From: Martelella sp. NC20
Lineage (GTDB): Bacteria > Pseudomonadota > Alphaproteobacteria > Rhizobiales > Rhizobiaceae
Direction: 5' to 3'
DNA length: 64,000 nucleotides
Assembly: GCF_013459645.1 (NCBI RefSeq)
Contig: NZ_CP054861.1
Coordinates: forward strand, 911,001-975,000
Shown here: positions 8,131 to 17,183 of the stretch, one piece after another
Numbering within the stretch: the first letter of the stretch is position 1
Layout of the letters: each line of letters opens with the position of its first letter
Notes under the pieces: model-generated
Database searches by the model: none
Seen by the model: only the letters and a program-made list of their open reading frames with translations
Told to the model about the DNA's origin: nothing
Translations under genes and position numbers: made by a program

Positions 8131-8943
8131 CTCAAAAGCCCGGCCGACACAGCGTGGGCAATTACGGGCGACTTCCGGTCCGAAAGAACACGGCTGCCTA
8201 CTGGGTAAGAAAAAAGACCGTCGCGATAGCGGCCGACAGGAGGGCCGCCGTGACGGTCGCGCTCGGACGCAACGCGCCCACCCCGGGCAAGGCAGTGCAA
8301 AGAGGATGATGAGCGGCGATGCCGCCGGCCAAGCCGATGTGCATCGCTCACGTGACGTATGCTTCTCCTGGGTCGCTACACAGGAGGTACTATGGCCCGA
8401 AGTGGACCGAAACTGTTGCGCCACGACAATGAATAGACCTGTTAGTTGGGTTCAATGGGACGCAACTGGAATCAGTGTCAGTGCAAAAACCGTGGCCAAC
8501 ACCGATGACGAACCTGAAAATCCAGGAAAACGAAAAGTCGATATGGCCTGCGGCGGCGCCGCGCGATATCAGAAGAGTTCAAAATTTGACTGTGAAAGTT
8601 GCAGGCTGCCATCCATCGATAATTCGCTGCTGATTGGCGTGTGTCTATCGGGCCGGAGTATAAGACCATTACTCCAAGCTTATATTGCGCAACGAAACGC
8701 CTGAAGGATGCATATAACGCTCTGTCCGTTAACTTGGGAGTGAAGCGCGATAATAAGGGTATTTGATCAACGATGGATTTTTTCAGGCGTTATAATATGG
8801 GTAGAGCGCTCAATACCCTTATTCTGACGCTTTCGAGAATCCGGAACGGAGAACAGGGCGGTGCAGATTATCAGCCAGTTCGAGTGACATTCCGAGTTGG
8901 TCTCAGATCCCGCTCATCTCGAAAACTCAAGCATGAATGGGCC
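8131..8943. other. Intergenic region, no firm gene
   Basis: About 800 bases between the IS66-like pseudogene and the siderophore module. Open frames on both strands have unconvincing composition. Two small items stand out: a minus-strand 48-codon frame with a membrane segment (8344 to 8198, listed separately), and a plus-strand ATG at 8393 behind a strong AGGAGG that encodes only 14 codons before a stop. The remainder probably belongs to decayed sequence next to the element. Confidence 0.4.
8198..8344 (-). CDS. Possible 48-residue membrane peptide
   Basis: Minus-strand ATG at 8344 opens a 48-codon frame whose C-terminal half is a plausible transmembrane segment (SATVTAALLSAAIATVFFL). No homologue is recognised and the ribosome binding site is weak. 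It could be a remnant of a larger membrane protein or chance. Confidence 0.2.
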   Translation of the reverse strand: MHIGLAGGIAAHHPLCTALPGVGALRPSATVTAALLSAAIATVFFLTQ

Positions 8944-10116
8944 TCAGGCCTTTCCGTCTGTCCGCACCAGCGCGATCTCCGCCTTGATCGCGCTGGTAAA
9001 ATAGCGACCGAGCCATGCGCGCGGCATATGCCGCATCACCGCATTGCGCAGATGGAAGGTGAATTTTCCGCGCGGGATGAAAACGGAGGCCATCTTGCGG
9101 CTGCGGACCTGAAGCCGGATGATGATGGGGCGCAGCGCCGCCTCGTGCGTTTCAATAGCGGATGCGAGATCGGGAGAGGTCGTCAACGCACTTCCGAGCA
9201 TTTCCGCCGAGGCAAGCGCCATGCCCGCCCCCTGACCGGACACCAGTGTCAGGCAATGGGCCGCATCACCCAGAAGCAGGACGCGTCCTTTCGACCATTC
9301 CGGCAATTCCACCATCGTCAGCGTGTCGATCATCGGAACGGCCCCGGTCTTCTCGGCCCGTTCGAGAATGGCGCGAACCTCGGGATGGCTTTTACCGCAG
9401 ACGTCTTCAAGCTGACCGAACCCGTTGTCCGCCTGCCCCGCCATTTCATTGCGCCAGACGTGCATGGCCGCAAGCTGACCGTCGTGGAGAACGTAATATT
9501 CGGCCAGATGGCCCGGCTCGGCATAGGACAGAAAATCGCTCTCAAAGCTGCGCGGCGCATCGACATCATAGACAGCGAAGGAATAGCCAAGCGGCGCCAG
9601 ACAGGCATCGTCGGGGCCGAACAGCTGTTGCCGCGTCCTCGAGCGAAAGCCGTCCGCGCCGATCAGCAGGTCCGCATCGATCGTCTCACCGTTCGAAAGC
9701 GTCACCGAAACATGGTCGTTGCTATCCTGAAAACCGGAAACCGTAGTCTCGAACCGGACCGTAGCCGTCTCGGGCAACGCATCGAAAAGCACCCGCACCA
9801 GATCGCTGCGCCGGACCGCCATGAACGGCAGATCGCGGATGAAATCGCGGTAGCGCAGGCGCAGAAGCTCGCGCCCGCTACTGTCCTTGTAGACATTCTC
9901 GTCGATGGCGTAGGAACACGCGTCGAGCGCTTCGTGCAGGCCCATCCGTCCCGCAGTTTCGAAACCCAGCCCCGAAAGGCCGAGCATGTAGCCTTTTTCA
10001 CGCAGCGAGGATGCGCGCTCCACGACCAGCGAGCGCCAGCCGGCCCGATCCAGCCACCAGGCGGCCGCGAGCCCGGCCACGCCGGCGCCAATGATGACGG
10101 CAAGGGGTTTTGTCAT
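8944..10116 (-). CDS. FAD-dependent monooxygenase
   Basis: 390 residues of the PHBH/TetX-like flavoprotein monooxygenase class. The N-terminal Rossmann motif is IIGAGVAGLAAAWWL (about residues 8-22); the middle DLLIGADGFRSRTR and C-terminal GRVLLLGDAAHCLTLVSGQGAGMALASAE are the family's second and third FAD/NADPH blocks. Its start overlaps the stop of the siderophore permease by 4 bases, so the two are translationally coupled. In this module it may release iron from, modify or degrade an imported siderophore; that role is inferred from position only. Last gene of the receptor-permease-oxygenase operon. Confidence 0.85.
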   Translation of the reverse strand: MTKPLAVIIGAGVAGLAAAWWLDRAGWRSLVVERASSLREKGYMLGLSGLGFETAGRMGLHEALDACSYAIDENVYKDSSGRELLRLRYRDFIRDLPFMAVRRSDLVRVLFDALPETATVRFETTVSGFQDSNDHVSVTLSNGETIDADLLIGADGFRSRTRQQLFGPDDACLAPLGYSFAVYDVDAPRSFESDFLSYAEPGHLAEYYVLHDGQLAAMHVWRNEMAGQADNGFGQLEDVCGKSHPEVRAILERAEKTGAVPMIDTLTMVELPEWSKGRVLLLGDAAHCLTLVSGQGAGMALASAEMLGSALTTSPDLASAIETHEAALRPIIIRLQVRSRKMASVFIPRGKFTFHLRNAVMRHMPRAWLGRYFTSAIKAEIALVRTDGKA

Positions 10117-11336
10117 GCTGTGTTTTCCTTGTTCAGGCGGATGTCCATTTGGCTGAGAAGCGGAAGGGCGATGGCGGCAAAGACGACCGCCAGCCCGAAA
10201 CCGGCCGCATAGCCCGCATGGGCGGCGACCAGCCCGCCACCGGCGCCGAACGCGGCCGCGCCAATCGCGCTGGCCGACTGAAACAGCGTGAAGTCGACTC
10301 CGGGCTGATACGCGCCGACAAGCGCCATCAGCCGCGAATAGACGACGACGAAGCCGGCCGTCATGACGGCGCTTTCGAGAATGAAGAGGGCAATAAGCGC
10401 CTCAAGAGGCGCAAGGCCGGTCGAGATGGCTAGGCAGAGCGACGCCAGCACGCATATCTGCAGCGCCGCGACAATCAGTACCGCCCGCGCCGCACCAACC
10501 GCCTGCACGACGAAGCCGCCGGCAACGGCGCCAATAATCCCGGCAATAATACCGCCCACCCCGTTCAGGACGCCGATCACTGAAAGCGACACGCCGGCAT
10601 CGACGAGAAAAGGCCCGGTCAGCATCTGGACGAAGCGCCCGCCCATTTCGAACACGATCGTGATGGCAAGGCCGATGCGGATTTCCGGCCGCGCGAATGC
10701 GGTTTTGAGCGCGGGCATAGCATTGCCATCGCGCGGGATGCCAGCCGGTTCCGGGACGAAGGCCATCGGCAGGCTCAGCACGAGCAGCAGCGCGGCGAGA
10801 GCGACTAGCGCCACAAGCCAGCCGGCATGCGAATAGACGACGACGAACAGTCCGCTTCCGAAGATCATGCCCAGATAGCCGCCGCCGACCTGGGCGATAT
10901 TGGCAAAGCCGCGCCGGTCCGGCTGCACCTGCTCGATCAGAAACGCGTCGCAGGCGATATCGACCGTGGCGGCAACCACAGCCAGCGCCAGCAGGCCCGC
11001 AAGAACAAGCTCAAAACGGGCGATATCGAAAAAAGCGAGTGCCAGAAGCAAAATGACCGCCATCCCCTCCCCGGCCAGAATAATCGCCCGCGACCGGCGT
11101 CGTCCGTCCGGCCGGATGCGCCACCGCTCCACCGGCGGCGACCACAGGAACTTGAGAGCCCACACCAGCATGGTGAGCGACACAAGACCGATCCGGTCGA
11201 GAGCGACATCGGCCGCGCGCAACACGGTCGGCACGCCCATGAATGTCAGGCCGCCGATCAGGCTTTGCGCGGTGTAGATGCCGCCCGAGGCGGCCAGGAC
11301 CGCAGTGAGCCGGGCCGGCGATACGGTTGCCGTCAC
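10113..11336 (-). CDS. RhtX/FptX-type siderophore permease (MFS)
   Basis: 407 residues with about 12 hydrophobic segments. The N-terminus (LAASGGIYTAQSLIGGLTFMGVPTVLRAADVALDRIGLVSL) and the motif LWSPPVERWR are typical of the RhtX/FptX group, which imports whole siderophores such as rhizobactin 1021 or pyochelin across the inner membrane. It sits 1 base from the stop of the TonB-dependent receptor gene and overlaps the monooxygenase gene, forming a three-gene uptake operon. The siderophore itself cannot be told from sequence. Confidence 0.85.
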   Translation of the reverse strand: MTATVSPARLTAVLAASGGIYTAQSLIGGLTFMGVPTVLRAADVALDRIGLVSLTMLVWALKFLWSPPVERWRIRPDGRRRSRAIILAGEGMAVILLLALAFFDIARFELVLAGLLALAVVAATVDIACDAFLIEQVQPDRRGFANIAQVGGGYLGMIFGSGLFVVVYSHAGWLVALVALAALLLVLSLPMAFVPEPAGIPRDGNAMPALKTAFARPEIRIGLAITIVFEMGGRFVQMLTGPFLVDAGVSLSVIGVLNGVGGIIAGIIGAVAGGFVVQAVGAARAVLIVAALQICVLASLCLAISTGLAPLEALIALFILESAVMTAGFVVVYSRLMALVGAYQPGVDFTLFQSASAIGAAAFGAGGGLVAAHAGYAAGFGLAVVFAAIALPLLSQMDIRLNKENTA

Positions 11337-11337
11337 T

Positions 11338-13389
11338 TCAGAATTCCTTGCGCACCGTCAGGCCGAAGGTGCGGGCCTGGCCGAGCGTTCCCAGCTCATA
11401 GCCACCAGAGGCATAGCCCGACGTCTTGTAGCTCTCGTTGGTGAGGTTCTGAACGTAGAGCTGCGCGAACAGCCCGTTCGTGCCTTCGAAATCGAGGCTG
11501 GCATCGACCGTTGCATAGGCATCCTGGCCGGTCGAATTGGCATCGTCGAAATAAGTTTTGGAGGTGTAGTTGACGCCGAGATTGGCGACCAGGCTACCGC
11601 CGTCGAACAGGTCCTCGGTCAGCAGAAACGCGGCGTTGACATGCGCGGTCACATCCGGCGCATAGGGCACGCGATTGCCGTCATAGGATATGCCCGTATA
11701 AGAGTTGGTGTAGTCGAGAAATTCCGCGCGTCCGAACGCACCAACGCCGGACAGCGTGAACCGGTGGGTTGGGCGCCACGTCGCATCGACCTCCAGGCCG
11801 GTGCTGTAGGCCTCGCCGGCATTTTCGATGAACTGCTGGCCGATCGGCCCGACATAGAACTGCATGTCCTTCGAGCGGATGTAATAAAGCGACGCCGAGA
11901 GATCGAGCGTGTCGTCGAAAAGCGTCGAGCGCAGGCCGGTCTCGAAATTCCAGTTGGATTCGGCCTCATAGGGCTCGGCGTCGATGATCGATGAAATACT
12001 GTGATTGAAGCCTCCGGGCTTGTAGCCGCGCGAAATGACGCCGTAGAGCCGGACATCCGGCGTCAACTCATAGCCGACGGCGACCTTGGGCTGCCAGCCG
12101 CTGAAATCGGCGCTGTTTTCGAAGTCGAAGCCGTAGCCGGTCGCATAGCTGTCCTGGCGCCAGGCATCGATTTTCGAGCGTTCATAGGTCGCACGCAGGC
12201 CGGCCGTCAGATCGAGACGGTCGGTCGCATGCCACGTGGTTTCGCCATAGGCCGCGTAACTGTCGGTGACGACATTGTTTTTTGAGTCGCCATAATAGCC
12301 GGGATAGCCGTTCTTCCATCCGCTGAAATCGTCATGGCTGTACCACAGCCCGCCGACACCGCTGAACCTCAGCCCGTCATAGGTCAACCGCAGGTCCTGG
12401 GTGAACAGCCGCTCGTCCTGCGGCCAGATGTAGCGCGTGCCGGCGCCGGACGAGAAATCCCGCGTCACATCGCTTTCCTGGAAGGTTGTGATGCTCGTCA
12501 GCGTGAAATCGCCGAATGTGTAGCTCCACTGCCCCGCCACATTGGTCATGTCCCGTTTCAGCAACGGATAGTCGCCGTAGAACGCGCTGTTGTAGTCGCG
12601 GTCGTCGACATCTTCCTGAAGAACGTAGATTTCCTCATGGGTCTCGAGCTTTTCACGCGAATAGATCAGTGACGCGTCGAAATTGCCCTCGAGGGGCGCA
12701 TAGCGCAGCGCGAACCGTGCCGCGCCGTCACGCGAGGAATTGATATTATCCTTGCCGGTCGCCACATCATCGATATCGCCCGCATAATAGGAATAAAGTC
12801 CGGCGTAATCGAAATAAAGTGTGTCGGGCACCAGTTCGACCGTGCCGCCGAATTTGCCATAGGGCTCCTGAGGCGAGGCATTGGCCTCGATATAGGCGGT
12901 GTTGCGATAGTTTTCTCTGGTGACGATGTTGATCACGCCGCCATAGGCATTCGCGCCGTAAAGCGTGCCCTGCGGACCACGCAGAAACTCGACCTGTTCG
13001 ACATCGACAAGCGGCTGGGAGAAGGTCGAGGGCGCTTGTGGGATGCCGTCGACCAGCACTTGCACCGTCGGATTGAAATAATCGGGCGAGGAAAGGCCGC
13101 GCACCGTCACATTGGCATAGATGCGGTTCCCGCGATTGCCCATGGTCAGGCCGGGAAACACCTTCTGCAACCCTTCGACGGTGCGGATACCGCGCTCTTC
13201 CAGTTCCGCGCCGCTGACGACCGTGACGGCGGCATCGACCTTGCCGATCTCCTCGCTGCGCTTCGTCGAGGTCACCGTCACCGGCTCCAGCACCGTCACC
13301 CCGGTGTCTTCCTGTGCAAAAGCCCCCGGCCCGGCAAACACCCAGAAGCAGGCCGTGCCCGCCAGCATTGTCTTTCTCACGTCATGCAT
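11338..13389 (-). CDS. TonB-dependent siderophore receptor
   Basis: 683 residues from ATG 13389 (MHDVRKTMLAG); an upstream ATG at 13443 would add 18 residues ahead of a normal signal peptide. The signal peptide ends near GAFA/QED. The plug domain follows (VTVTSTKRSEEIGKVDAAVTVV, PGLTMGNRGNRIYANVTVRGL, VEFLRGPQGTLYGANAYGGVINIVT), then a long beta-barrel with many aromatic strands, ending in the canonical terminal Phe (FGLTVRKEF). It imports a ferric siderophore through the outer membrane using TonB energy. A divergent AraC regulator and the downstream RhtX-type permease support siderophore uptake. Confidence 0.9.
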   Translation of the reverse strand: MHDVRKTMLAGTACFWVFAGPGAFAQEDTGVTVLEPVTVTSTKRSEEIGKVDAAVTVVSGAELEERGIRTVEGLQKVFPGLTMGNRGNRIYANVTVRGLSSPDYFNPTVQVLVDGIPQAPSTFSQPLVDVEQVEFLRGPQGTLYGANAYGGVINIVTRENYRNTAYIEANASPQEPYGKFGGTVELVPDTLYFDYAGLYSYYAGDIDDVATGKDNINSSRDGAARFALRYAPLEGNFDASLIYSREKLETHEEIYVLQEDVDDRDYNSAFYGDYPLLKRDMTNVAGQWSYTFGDFTLTSITTFQESDVTRDFSSGAGTRYIWPQDERLFTQDLRLTYDGLRFSGVGGLWYSHDDFSGWKNGYPGYYGDSKNNVVTDSYAAYGETTWHATDRLDLTAGLRATYERSKIDAWRQDSYATGYGFDFENSADFSGWQPKVAVGYELTPDVRLYGVISRGYKPGGFNHSISSIIDAEPYEAESNWNFETGLRSTLFDDTLDLSASLYYIRSKDMQFYVGPIGQQFIENAGEAYSTGLEVDATWRPTHRFTLSGVGAFGRAEFLDYTNSYTGISYDGNRVPYAPDVTAHVNAAFLLTEDLFDGGSLVANLGVNYTSKTYFDDANSTGQDAYATVDASLDFEGTNGLFAQLYVQNLTNESYKTSGYASGGYELGTLGQARTFGLTVRKEF

Positions 13390-13398
13390 ATTGCAACC

Positions 13399-13468
13399 GT
13401 TCCGATCCGAATCTAAACATGAGTAATAAATTCTACTTTTCAACGGAACGCGCTAACGCATTCGGAAC
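13399..13468. promoter_or_regulatory. CGGAAC repeats in divergent receptor/AraC promoter
   Basis: The hexamer CGGAAC occurs at 13444-13449 and 13463-13468 (19-base period) and its complement GTTCCG at 13399-13404. PchR-type AraC regulators bind direct repeats, so these are candidate operators for the divergent regulator. This is a pattern observation only. Confidence 0.3.
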
Positions 13469-13497
13469 AGCGATTGACGCAAACGGGACTATTGCCG

Positions 13498-14463
13498 ATG
13501 CCGGAAACCGGAACACGAGATCCAGGGACGAAAACCGAACGCCCGGATCACTGGCAGGCCTCGGTCGACAATGCCATCGATCAGCAGGGTTGGCGTGCCG
13601 GCACCCGGATGATGCGGTCGGGCGAGGATGTGACCGTCTACACAATTGACTCCTTCATGGAAGAGGACCGCGTGTTCCGGCCGGAGGGGCCCGAGACCTT
13701 TTCCCTGTCGGTGTTTCTGGAGGGACGCGGAACGCTTTCGGTCGATGGCGCTTCGCCGCTGGAGATTACGCACGGATCCGGCGTCCTGTTTGCCAGCAAC
13801 CGTTACACGCGCGGCGAAAACAGCCTTCAGGGTGGTAGCCGGCTGCGGGTGGTCGACATCCGTTTCGAGCCGCCACTGCTCAGGAAACTCGGCGGCGTGT
13901 CGCTCGCCCGGCTCGGCGGCGCGGTGATGAGCGAAAACAGCCTGCCGGAACAGGATATCTTTCTTATCGGCTTCAGGGCGCCCGCGAAGCTGCTTTCCAT
14001 AGCTGCGTCGATGATGGATCGGCCGGCAAGTCCTGGCATGGCGGAAGACCTGTTCCTCTACAGCAAGGCCGTGGAAGCGCTCGGCATCGCAATCGACGCC
14101 GTCGGGCGTCAGCAGACAAACGGCCTGCGTCTGAAACCGCTCACGGAACCGGAAAGCAGGAAGGTCCATGCCGCAATCGCGCTGATCGAGGAGCGCTTTT
14201 CGGCGGACTGGACGATCGCGCGGCTTTCCCGCGAAGTCGGTTTGAACGAAAGACGGCTGAAAGAAGGCTTCCGCCTGACAATCGGAAAATCGATCCACGC
14301 CTATCTGCGGACGACCCGGATCGAAGCCGCCGCCGAACTGATTTCCGCCGGCGCAAACGTGACAGAAGCCGCCCTCGCCGTCGGCTTCGAAAATCTGAGC
14401 CACTTCAGCAAGGTTTTCCGCGCCGAGAAGGGCGTTCTGCCCAGCCGCTACGGCGCCGTTTGA
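13498..14463 (+). CDS. AraC family regulator of siderophore uptake
   Basis: 321 residues from ATG 13498 (an upstream TTG at 13474 is possible). The N-terminal ~200 residues are a sensing domain without a clear signature (FSLSVFLEGRGTLSVDG). The last ~100 residues carry two AraC helix-turn-helices: ERFSADWTIARLSREVGLNERRLKEGFR and VTEAALAVGFENLSHFSKVFRAEKGVLPSRYG. The domain layout matches PchR-type regulators that sense a siderophore and activate the divergent receptor. The gene lies directly opposite the TonB-receptor gene. Confidence 0.85.
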   Translation: MPETGTRDPGTKTERPDHWQASVDNAIDQQGWRAGTRMMRSGEDVTVYTIDSFMEEDRVFRPEGPETFSLSVFLEGRGTLSVDGASPLEITHGSGVLFASNRYTRGENSLQGGSRLRVVDIRFEPPLLRKLGGVSLARLGGAVMSENSLPEQDIFLIGFRAPAKLLSIAASMMDRPASPGMAEDLFLYSKAVEALGIAIDAVGRQQTNGLRLKPLTEPESRKVHAAIALIEERFSADWTIARLSREVGLNERRLKEGFRLTIGKSIHAYLRTTRIEAAAELISAGANVTEAALAVGFENLSHFSKVFRAEKGVLPSRYGAV

Positions 14464-14832
14464 CCAACAGAACGACACGCGGAGCGTCGCAATGAGACGA
14501 AGCCTGTCCCCATACGTGGTTCGTCGTCGGAACGCGCCGTCAGGCGCGCCCTGCCCGCCGGTCATCAAGACCATTGCCGGCACATGATTCCCAGCATTTG
14601 CGCTGAGTGTTTCTGAAGCAGCTCGCCCGGTCACTGTCGAGCATCCGGCTATTGGTTTCATACCGTTCAAGGGTCCTCGGCATCGCAGGATGCGCGAATA
14701 GCCGGTCGCACTGCGTCAACTTGACCCGCCCCCACAGCAAGCGTTGATCGTCACCATAAAAGATGAATATAAAATACATGTTTAGCCTGGCTCGGTCGCT
14801 AGCGACTGGCCGATACTCTTACCGGTGTACCC
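14464..14832. other. Intergenic region with an NsrR-like site
   Basis: No convincing gene; the minus-strand frame 14779-14540 has no recognisable content. The 3' part becomes A/T-rich and carries the NsrR-like site at 14760-14782 upstream of the pseudoazurin gene. Confidence 0.5.
14760..14782. promoter_or_regulatory. Candidate NsrR site upstream of pseudoazurin
   Basis: The 23 bases begin AAGATGAATAT and, after one spacer base, end AAATACATGTT. About 19-20 positions agree with the NsrR consensus AAGATGYATTT plus complement. The site is about 50 bases before the pseudoazurin start, a suitable place for NO-relieved repression. An nsrR gene lies at 21182. Confidence 0.55.
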
Positions 14833-15261
14833 ATGTTCCGCATCTTCGCCCTTTCGTTTCTCGCGCTAACCACCACAATGGCTCCGGTGTGGGCCGAGGA
14901 TCATGTCGTGAACATGCTCAACCGGGGTGACGATGGAATCATGGTGTTCGAGCCCGGCGTGCTCGTCATCCAGCCCGGCGACACGGTGCGTTTTGTTGCC
15001 GCTGACCGGGGTCACAATGCCGAAACCATTGACGGCATGATTCCAGAGGGCGCAGCCGGCTTTGAGGGTCGGCTGAACGAGGAGGTCGTGTTCTCGCCCG
15101 ATAAAGAGGGCGTTTACGCCATCAAGTGCAAACCGCATTACGCCATGGGCATGGTCATGATCATCGCGGTCGGTGAGGTTCGGGCGCCTGAGGACTTCGT
15201 CGGCCGTCGTGTCCCGCCACGCGCGCGCAAGCGCTTCGAGGCTTATCTCGACGCGCTTTGA
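14833..15261 (+). CDS. Pseudoazurin (blue copper electron carrier)
   Basis: 142 residues with a Sec signal peptide cleaved after about residue 21 (PVWA/ED). The cupredoxin fold is evident, with type 1 copper ligands at His61 (RGHNAE), Cys99 and His102 (IKCKPHYAMGM) and Met107 or Met105. Pseudoazurin is a periplasmic electron donor to copper nitrite reductase and nitrous-oxide reductase in denitrifying alphaproteobacteria. It is preceded by a strong NsrR-like site and followed by an ABC transporter and nnrS genes, consistent with denitrification. No nitrite reductase gene is in the window. Confidence 0.92.
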   Translation: MFRIFALSFLALTTTMAPVWAEDHVVNMLNRGDDGIMVFEPGVLVIQPGDTVRFVAADRGHNAETIDGMIPEGAAGFEGRLNEEVVFSPDKEGVYAIKCKPHYAMGMVMIIAVGEVRAPEDFVGRRVPPRARKRFEAYLDAL

Positions 15262-15290
15262 ACGACACGACAGGCAAAAGGAAGTCTTCG

Positions 15291-15350
15291 ATGGCGCATC
15301 CCGACAAGCAGATCGACTGTCCTGAAGCAGTCGAAAGGAATCCGTCATGA
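15291..15350 (+). CDS. Possible 19-residue upstream peptide coupled to the ABC operon
   Basis: ATG 15291 follows AAGGAAG by about 8 bases and encodes 19 residues (MAHPDKQIDCPEAVERNPS); its stop overlaps the start of the substrate-binding protein (ATGA at 15347-15350). A short stem (CGACTG / CAGTCG, 15314-15333) lies inside it. Translational coupling or a leader role is inferred; it may simply be a chance frame. Confidence 0.3.
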   Translation: MAHPDKQIDCPEAVERNPS

Positions 15351-16363
15351 ACGGCCTGACAAACTTCCCACTTCGCCGCCGCACTTTCCTTACCGGGATG
15401 GCCGGCATGGCAAGCCTGCCCGCAATCGGCTTTGGCGCGGGCCATGCAGCGGCCGCGGCGCCGCTTGCGCAAATATCGCTATCCGGGCCGCCTGCCGGAC
15501 CGTCGATCACGCTCGCCCAGGCCGCGGCCACGGGCGCGTTCTCGAAGATCGCCGACAAGGCCGCATTCAACGTCTGGCGCAATCCCGACGAAGTCCGTGC
15601 CGGGATCACCTCCGGCCAGATGTCGCTGGTGGTGATGCCAGTCCAGGCCGCCGCCAACATGTATAATCGCGGCTTCGGTGTTCGGCTTGTCAACACGCTG
15701 ACCAACGGACTGCTCTATATCATTGCCACCGACCCGTCTCTGCAAACGATCGGTGCCTTGCGCGACAAAAGGCTTGCGGTTCCCTTCCGCAACGACACGC
15801 CCGATCTGATCCTCAAGCGGCTTCTCAAGGCTCATGATATCGATCCAGAACAGGATTTGTCGCTCGACACCACCGGCACGCCCGTCGAAGCCATGCAGCT
15901 CCTGCTGAGCGGCAGGATCGATGCCGCGCTTGTGCCGGAGCCGGCTGCCTCGGCCGCCATTATCAAAGGCAAGGCCTCCGGCGTCACAGTCATCCGCGTG
16001 ATCGACGTGCAGAAAGCCTGGGGCGATACGATGCGTGTACCGCCGTTTCTGCCGCAGGCCGGCCTTGCGGTGACCGAGGCATTCTTCGAAGACAATGGAA
16101 GCCTCATTCCGGAACTTCATATGGCCTTGGTTGAGGCAACGGCCGCCGTCAACGCAGAGCCGGCGGAAGCCGCGAGCAATGCGGCCGCTGCGCTTGGCAT
16201 GCCCTGGCCTGTTCTGAAAGAAGCGATCGGCCATTCCAACCTGGCGGCAACACAGGCGACAAAGGCCAGGCCAGAGATCGAATCCCTGTTGTCGATCCTT
16301 GCCGACAGCGACCCCGGCATTATCGGCGGAAAGCTTCCTGATGACGAATTTTACGCACTTTAG
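15347..16363 (+). CDS. ABC transporter substrate-binding protein (NMT1/TauA-like)
   Basis: 338 residues beginning with a twin-arginine signal (LRRRTFLTGMAGMASLPAIG) and an alanine-rich cleavage region near residue 37. The mature part has the layout of NMT1/SsuA-type periplasmic binding proteins: LSGPPAGPSITLAQA, a GALRDKRLAVPF motif, then SGRIDAALVPEPAASAAI. Members bind aliphatic sulfonates, nitrate, pyrimidine precursors and other ligands, so the substrate is not determined. It starts an SBP-permease-ATPase set inserted between pseudoazurin and nnrS; the gene pairs overlap, which makes co-expression with NO-response genes likely. Confidence 0.85.
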   Translation: MNGLTNFPLRRRTFLTGMAGMASLPAIGFGAGHAAAAAPLAQISLSGPPAGPSITLAQAAATGAFSKIADKAAFNVWRNPDEVRAGITSGQMSLVVMPVQAAANMYNRGFGVRLVNTLTNGLLYIIATDPSLQTIGALRDKRLAVPFRNDTPDLILKRLLKAHDIDPEQDLSLDTTGTPVEAMQLLLSGRIDAALVPEPAASAAIIKGKASGVTVIRVIDVQKAWGDTMRVPPFLPQAGLAVTEAFFEDNGSLIPELHMALVEATAAVNAEPAEAASNAAAALGMPWPVLKEAIGHSNLAATQATKARPEIESLLSILADSDPGIIGGKLPDDEFYAL

Positions 16364-17183
16364 CGCAAGCGTCTTGCGCCCCGTGCTGGATCGTCTCGGC
16401 CGGACCGGGCAGTTTCTCTGGTCCGGCTTTGCGGGGCTGGCAGCATTCTCGCTGCTTGCCGCCGTCTGGCAATACGGGCACGAGCAATGGGGGGCGTTCA
16501 TTCTGCCCTCCCCGCTTGCAACGCTTACCGCCACATGGTCGATCCTGTCCGATCCGGCCGCATGGTCGCTGATCGCGCAGACTGTCGGACGTGCGCTCCA
16601 AGGCTTCCTCCTCTCCGCGTTTTCCGGTGCGTTGCTCGGCATGGTCGCCGGCCACTCCCCGGCAACGATCCGGCTGGCGCGGCCGCTGATCACGCTCCTG
16701 ATCGGTGTGCCGCCGATTGCCTGGATTGTTCTGGCTCTGATCTGGTTCGGCGCAGGTGACGGAACCGTCATCGCGACGGTCGTGGTGACGGCCGTCCCCA
16801 TCATCTTCGCGGGAACGGCCGAGGGTATTCTGAGCCGCGACCGGAAGCTCGATGACATGGCGCGCGTCTTCGGCGCAAATGCCTGGCGCAGGATGACAAG
16901 CCTGCGCTTGCGACAACTCACCGCCCATCTGTTTCCCGCCCTGACGCTTGCCCTCGGCATGTCTTTCAAGGTCGCGGTCATGGCCGAACTGCTGACCAAT
17001 GTCGGCGGGATCGGCGGCGAACTGTCGGCAGCCCGCAGCTATCTCGATATCACGCAGGCGCTCGCCTGGGTCATGATCGCGGTGATCGCGCTGCTCATCT
17101 TCGAATATGGCGTCATCCATCCAATCCGGTCCGAGTTCGAGAGCTGGCGACGCGCCGAAATCCCGTGGGGGATCAAACGATGA
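16341..17183 (+). CDS. ABC transporter permease (SsuC/TauC-like)
   Basis: 280 residues from ATG 16341, which overlaps the previous gene by 23 bases. It has about six hydrophobic segments and a BPD_transp_1 EAA-like loop near VFGANAWRRMTSLRLRQLTAHLFPALTLALGMSFKVAVMAELL. This is the inner-membrane channel of the transporter formed with the flanking genes. A longer start at 16299 is possible but would lie deep inside the upstream gene. Confidence 0.85.
   Translation: MTNFTHFSASVLRPVLDRLGRTGQFLWSGFAGLAAFSLLAAVWQYGHEQWGAFILPSPLATLTATWSILSDPAAWSLIAQTVGRALQGFLLSAFSGALLGMVAGHSPATIRLARPLITLLIGVPPIAWIVLALIWFGAGDGTVIATVVVTAVPIIFAGTAEGILSRDRKLDDMARVFGANAWRRMTSLRLRQLTAHLFPALTLALGMSFKVAVMAELLTNVGGIGGELSAARSYLDITQALAWVMIAVIALLIFEYGVIHPIRSEFESWRRAEIPWGIKR

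Noticed and set aside
8773..10212. Plus-strand frame of 479 codons
   Set aside because: It is the complement of the FAD monooxygenase gene, with no family likeness and Arg/His-rich composition.
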